64,000 nt of DNA from Mucidula mucida (taxonomy: Eukaryota; Basidiomycota; Agaricomycetes; Agaricales; Physalacriaceae), in assembly GCA_015501055.1 (NCBI GenBank), contig JADNYV010000012.1:124001-188000 (forward strand), in the 5' to 3' direction. A program made the translations under genes and the position numbers. The notes under the pieces were generated by a model. That model saw nothing but the letters and a program-made list of their open reading frames with translations, did not search any database and had not been told where the DNA came from. Of the stretch, positions 59,542-64,000 are shown in pieces (position 1 is the stretch's first letter; every line of letters starts with the position of its first letter).

Positions 59542-61996
59542 CTACTTGATTAACAGCAGAATCACCACCAGGGTCTGTGGCACCCTCAGCGGCTGTACTG
59601 TCATCTTTGTCCGTACCATTATTCCGGCGATGGCATCGTCTGCGACTGTACCATCATTGTCACCGGTAGTGTCATCCTCATTCGTCGTACTATCATCTTC
59701 ACCCGTACTATCGTCTTCCCCTGTTCCATCGTCTTTCGGACTACCAGTGTTCAAAGTAGTATCGTCCTGGTCAGTGGTATTGTCCTGGTCGGTGGTATTG
59801 TCCTGGTCGGTAGTATCCGAGTCGTCCTGGCCTGTCGTACCGTCTTCACCTGTACCATCGTCTTCACCTGTGCCATCGTCGTCGTCCGCGCCACCATCCT
59901 CCGCGTCGTCGCCTTCATCCGTCTCGTCATCTTCAGCTGTATCTCCATCTCCAGAAGAATCCAAAATGCCTAGCCCCTCCCTAGCCGCCTTCATCAAGGC
60001 CCAATCCTCCGTGTCACCGTGAATATCCCACATCCCCAACCCCAGCATCCCATGCTTCTTTGCGTATGCGCCTTTCATCTTGATTGACTGAGGATCATCA
60101 TACGAGACCAGGATGCCATCGGAGGTCAAGAACGGCGTAAGAGAGCATTTGTCCCAGTGGCGCGTGAATCCACCGGTGCCTTTGAACGAAGAAGATAAAG
60201 CGCCTTGTTTGATAAGAGCTTTGAACTGTATCTGCGACGTTCCTCCTTCGTCTGGGGACAGAGTTCCGTCACCACCTCCAGTCGAGTCTGACTCATCGGT
60301 ATCTCCATCTGTGTTCTCGCCGTCTCCAGCTGTGTCTCCGTTGTCTCCATCCGTGTCTCCGTCGCCATCTTCATCGCCTGTGTCATCGGTAACGTCCGAG
60401 CCATCGTCACCTTCCGTATCATCGTCACTGGCGTCAGTGGCATCATCCTCAGCAGAACCGTCCGTTGTGGTGTCGTCCTCAGTGGTACCGTCCGCCGCGC
60501 CATCCGTGGCATTGTCCTGGTCCGTTCCATCATCCGCTGCTTGTCGAGGAAGTCTGCTTCGCATTTCCAACTTCTCGGCGTCCGATTTGTGAATGTAGCC
60601 GTACGCAGCAATCCCGAGGGCAACCTTATTCGCTGGGAATCCCGCTGCTTTCCATGCTTTCAGGCCGCCTTCAGCGCTCGCCATAGGTCTTTTCGCGTTT
60701 CCGCAGGCGTCGCGCAAAGGCGCGTTTGGTCCTGGAAACTGCTGTGGCGCTGTAATTTGGGGGTAAATACGAAAGGTTCACAAGTAGATGCTTTAAGCAG
60801 TACTCACGGACGTTCACATCATAGTTCATGATTAGAACCCAATCCAGGACTTCAGCAAAGTCTTTCAGATCCTTGGCGGGGCTGCCGGTTTCGTCAACCC
60901 AAGGTTCCGGAGTCACTGCCGCGGTAATTTTAGCCTTGGATGGAAGAGCTTTCCGCAGAGCACGTAGGAAGAGAAGGTAGTTCGCGGTGTCATCAGGCGA
61001 GAATTTGTTGCCGTCGCCTTCTTGGCCTGGGTACTCCCAGTCAATATCAACGCCGTCAACCCCCATCTTCTTATAAAGGGAGACAATATTCTTCACAAAG
61101 GTCGAACGACTGTCAGATTCGGCCATCGCAGCTGAAAAGTGTCTACGACGGAATGAGTACGGAGCACTATTGTTGAAAAGTTGAACACTGACTTGCTTCC
61201 CGTCCAACCTCCGATACTGAGTTTGACTTTAGTTTTGCTTTTATGCGCGGCGGCTACGATCTTCTTGAGAAGAACAGCCGCACTGTCATCATCCCAGTTA
61301 AGCTCGAAGCTTTCAGTGGGCAGGGCGAAAGCAAAGTCAATCCAATCAAACAAGGAGAAGTCGACACTCTCGGGCTCTATACCTACCCAGTCTGGGTAGT
61401 AGGCCATTGCGTAAGGTCCTTGACTTGCAGTGTCTCCTTCATCCCCACCAGTGTTGTCTTCATCACCTTCCTGGTCATCCCCACCCCCTTCCTCCTCCTC
61501 CTCTTCATCGCCGGCATCCTCGCCCTCATCTTCCCCTTCATCATCATCCTCGCCCTCTTCGCTCTCATCCTCGCCATCGCCGGTAGTCTCTGTTCCGTCT
61601 TCCGAATCATCACTGGTACCGTCGTCGTTCTCACCGGTTCCATCTGTAGCGTCTTCTGTTCCGTCCTCGTCGTTTGTCTCGTCTTCTGCGTTGACATCAT
61701 CCTCTGCGGCGGTGTCCGTAGTATCCGTCGTGTCGTCCGTAGTCTCTGTAGTGTCGTCCATAGTTCCATCATTATTTTCGGTAGTACCATCTGGACTATC
61801 AGTAGTACCATCAATGCTGTCCACTATATGCGACGTCAATCCGGTGGCGGCGGAAACTGAATATGTACGTACCTTGCCTAAGCAACAGACCAGCTGAGCG
61901 GACAGCGACTCCAGAGCCTAATGGTGCGGCGCTCACATTAACCATCACCATCTGACACGCCACCAGGGCCAATGCCAAAAGTGACTTGGAAAACAT
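59542..61996 (-). CDS. Secreted GH18 chitinase with acidic low-complexity tracts
   Basis: Glycoside hydrolase family 18 enzyme cleaving chitin, acting on fungal walls or prey. ATG 61996 starts a signal peptide (MFSKSLLALALVACQMVMVN). After one intron comes a Thr/Asp/Glu/Gly-rich tract of about 110 residues. The TIM barrel then begins with YAMAYYPDWVG. It has the SxGG strand (VKLSIGGWTGS), catalytic DGVDIDWEYPGQ (the DxxDxDxE motif, Glu as acid) and LDWVLIMNYDVNV. A second acidic tract (60240-60540) interrupts the barrel between LEMRSRLP and IQFKALIKQGAL, and the barrel resumes with GMLGLGMWDIHGDTEDW. A third tract fills the C-terminus. Near 59622 one base appears missing: the other frame keeps the acidic composition and stops at 59537, so the hydrophobic-looking tail of the raw frame is probably an artefact. 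Confidence 0.93.
59764..59818 (-). repeat. Three tandem 18-bp units in the chitinase tail
   Basis: The unit GTCCTGGTCGGTGGTATT (plus strand) is repeated three times with one or two changes, coding for repeated Asp-Gln-Asp-Asn-Thr-Thr. It shows that the acidic tail grows by small tandem duplications. Confidence 0.85.
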
Positions 61997-62123
61997 CGCA
62001 ACGTTACGTTTGACGCCACCGGGGCACTTGAGAGAGAGGCTCACGGGAGCACCACCAGGGTCACGTTTCTGCCCACCACCAGGGTAAGAGGAAGACAAAG
62101 AAGAGGGATGAAGACCACCAGGG
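61970..62123 (+). repeat. Four copies of CCACCAGGG at the chitinase 5' end
   Basis: Exact copies start at 61970, 62052, 62076 and 62115, with a one-mismatch variant (CCACCGGGG) at about 62016. Three copies and the variant lie upstream of the start codon and one within the signal-peptide coding sequence. Spacing is 24-46 bp. They could be binding sites, or remnants of an older coding repeat (the antisense frame reads Pro-Gly-Gly each time). Confidence 0.7.
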
Positions 62124-63713
62124 CAACACACAGATAACCTGCCGTTATAGATCGCCTTATAGCGAAACAAGAATCCGGAGATACAGCACAGTCTTCGGTC
62201 CTCACGGAGCGCCACGGGAACTACTAGGAACGAATGGAGCCAGCCTGACAGCTATTCCCATGCCGCCACGCAAGTCATCGTATACCGGTCACGTGTGCGT
62301 GTTGAGGAAGCCATGGCGACCGTAAATCTGCTCCTTAGTCATGCTGGAGAAATCTAGAGAAAAGATGCTTGTAGAAGGCGGTCTAATGCAGGAAAATAAG
62401 ATTCTCGAGAAGACGCTGGATGTTCGTGCCACGTAAAAGACCTGAAAGTGCAAGTTGAGCCTCGCGTTGAAAGGACATCTCGGGTTGAACTCCATCGAAA
62501 AGGAGGACAGCCGGTCATGCCATGGCGACTTTGACGTTGAAAACCGAAACTTGGCAATGCCTATTTTGATCCTCCTCGTCGACTTCTTCCGATTTACACG
62601 AGGATCGCAAACCAGATTATGAGATTCAGTACGATTTGCGGCCTGCGGAATTGATCGACTTGAATTCAATGAGAACGGGAGAACACAAGTTGTTTGACCA
62701 TACCCGACGACTGACAACGACTAACTTGGCAGTTTCGGCGATGGACCGTAAGATTTGCAACGGTATCGCTGGGTACCCGCTTTGATCGTCGTGTATCCTT
62801 GATGAAATGCTTTGTAGACGTTGACATCGAGCGTCGCCCTAGGTGCTTCCTACGTAGCGTGCTTCCAGCGTTCCAGTCGTGTTACTGCAATGGTCGTGGT
62901 CAGACCCAGGTCATGAACCCCAGGTAGTTATGAGCTAAGAGCGGCACCGCTTACATCGGCGACGCTACTCGCAGCTTAGCTAGGTTCCGCTTGGGTCCCG
63001 CCACTATATGTCATACAAATAGCCTCAAACTGCGCTCCCGGATACATGCAAGAGCGATGAGCTAGGCTTTTTCCCAAGTCCTCGTTTCGCTACGGAGCTC
63101 AAAGAGAGCTAGCTGTCCGAAGGCTTTCGGCCCGCGAAGATGCATTGGCGCCGGCTAGAGGAGTGGGTTTTCGGAATGAAATCTTATTTGATGAGACGCG
63201 GTTAGAATTGGAGTTCCGCAGTGACGCCGCGACCGGGTCAGCTGAGAGTACTTACGCCTGATGATGGCCCCGAAAAAGGGCCTAGTACAACCTTGTGTTG
63301 GTCTCTTGAATTATGAACGATTAGGTGCAGCGTTTGTAGAGCGTTCATTTGCTCCATGGAAGCATTTCTCGATCGCGAATCTTCAGCATCGGACGCGTCG
63401 GAGGCATTGGTTACGTGTCGGGAAGGCGTAAAAGTCACTAGATTTGTCTTTGGATGAAATAGGATGTTCATCCGTTATCTGCGCCACCAATTGATAATGC
63501 ACTTGGAATATCTCACGCGGAGCTACGTGGGGCTGCAACGAACGCGGTGATAACATTTGGGTACAACAAGATAACAACGATGTGCACAAAACACTGTAAG
63601 ATATACTAAGGTAGCGAGTGGGTGTAGATACGGTAAATTAGACAACAAGAGTAGAAAACGAATATGTAGTGAGTGTGTAGTGTCCAAGATGATAAAGCGG
63701 TGATACAAGTGAG
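62124..63713. other. Region without supported gene, 1.6 kb
   Basis: Between the chitinase promoter and the stop of the gene at the right edge. A 142-codon minus-strand open frame (62289-62717) and shorter ones show no family resemblance. Probably promoter plus spacer DNA; an unrecognised lineage-specific gene cannot be ruled out. Confidence 0.45.
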
Positions 63714-64000
63714 TTACAGTGAGTGGACTGCTCTAGCCTGATGAAGGCTGGCGTTGCGCGCTTTGAAGAAACTGAAGCATGTCATGCCCGCCACTGGCTT
63801 AGGCAGACGGGGTTTCGTGGTGAGGTGGTAAATGGGTTCTGGCGGTGGAGATCGCAGCACCGGCTTTCTGTCTGATAGATTCAGCGCAAAGGCTGGGATG
63901 GGAGGGACAGGTGGTGGTGCGGCTGCAATGGTAGGGCTCGGTGGGGGCGAGCGATATGGGACGGCAAAGGAAAGAGAGCGCCGGTGCTGCACGGTTTTGA
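63714..64000 (-). CDS. Proline-rich hypothetical protein (5' end outside window)
   Basis: An open frame enters from the right edge without a start codon; its first visible residues include HRRSLSFAVPYRSPPPSP. It is rich in Pro, Ser and Ala with short conserved-looking stretches (PIPAFALNLSDRKPVL; MTCFSFFKARNASL) and stops at 63714. It is the C-terminal part of a small basidiomycete protein of unknown function, probably disordered. The Ser/Pro/Arg mix suggests phosphorylation sites (inference). Confidence 0.6.
   Translation of the reverse strand, partial: KTVQHRRSLSFAVPYRSPPPSPTIAAAPPPVPPIPAFALNLSDRKPVLRSPPPEPIYHLTTKPRLPKPVAGMTCFSFFKARNASLHQARAVHSL

Noticed and set aside
59542..59625. Hydrophobic C-terminal tail of the chitinase as membrane anchor
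   Set aside because: The tail appears only after an abrupt composition change consistent with a one-base deletion; the other frame continues the acidic tract.
59447..60022. Plus-strand Ser/Pro/Val-rich open frame of 191 codons
   Set aside because: It is the antisense of the acidic Asp/Thr tract of the chitinase; codon bias of the tract leaves the opposite strand open. The same applies to 60113-60592 and 61243-61897.
62289..62717. 142-codon minus-strand open frame
   Set aside because: Composition is not protein-like, there is no recognisable family, and it does not connect to neighbouring exons.
1..64000. tRNA, rRNA, CRISPR, transposon and mitochondrial sequence
   Set aside because: Scanned by eye for tRNA-like TTCGA arms, repeat-spacer arrays, reverse transcriptase or transposase motifs and terminal repeats; nothing convincing was found. 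A covariance-model scan would be needed to exclude short RNA genes.

Overview
This window is nuclear DNA from a filamentous basidiomycete, most likely an Agaricomycete. Genes are dense and on both strands, most are split by many introns of about 45-70 bp with GT..AG borders, and the gene families are fungal: Grr1-type F-box/LRR, SWR1/NuA4 subunit Swc4, VTC1, two alpha-tubulins, GH18 chitinase, S10 carboxypeptidase and several agaric-style F-box proteins. No operons, CRISPR arrays, transposons or tRNA genes were recognised. All gene models were spliced by eye.

Layout. 1-7.6 kb: exocyst SEC15 (minus, runs off the left edge), a glycerol-3-phosphatase-like HAD enzyme, and a long HSL-type alpha/beta hydrolase. 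8.1-12.9 kb: two tandem alpha-tubulin genes, then a gene-poor kilobase with a possible decayed reading frame. 12.9-24.9 kb: secreted serine carboxypeptidase, CPSF100/CFT2, a small conserved unknown, EMC10, a DUF676/lipase-like hydrolase and the N-terminal acetyltransferase NAA10. 24.9-34.1 kb: a CCCH zinc-finger protein with a tryptophan-glycine (WG) repeat region and coiled coil, topoisomerase III with GRF and CCHC zinc modules, and UTP25. 34.8-45.2 kb: an unknown protein, two F-box proteins (one disrupted), a membrane-anchored repeat protein and GRR1. 45.8-55.6 kb: LSM3, U1-C, VTC1, SWC4, an AAA ATPase, ARPC5 and a UFO1-like F-box/WD40/UIM protein. 56.8-64 kb: a C2H2 zinc-finger protein, a chitinase with long acidic tracts, and a gene entering from the right edge.

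Functional themes. RNA processing is well represented (CFT2, LSM3, U1-C, UTP25, the CCCH/WG protein), as are ubiquitin-ligase adaptors (GRR1, UFO1-like, two agaric F-box proteins), chromatin and genome maintenance (SWC4, TOP3), secretion and cytoskeleton (SEC15, ARPC5, tubulins, EMC10), and secreted enzymes (carboxypeptidase, chitinase). Many genes lie head-to-head with 60-160 bp between start codons, so bidirectional promoters are common.

Caution for users. In at least ten otherwise well-conserved genes the reading frame breaks by a single missing base, often in a short homopolymer run. The likeliest explanation is consensus error in an unpolished assembly, not widespread gene death. Affected models are flagged, and their coordinates give the gene span, not an uninterrupted frame. 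The most novel-looking leads are the WG-repeat CCCH protein (a possible Argonaute-hook protein), the chitinase with acidic inserts and a repeated CCACCAGGG element at its 5' end, and the TSNxPI-repeat membrane protein.
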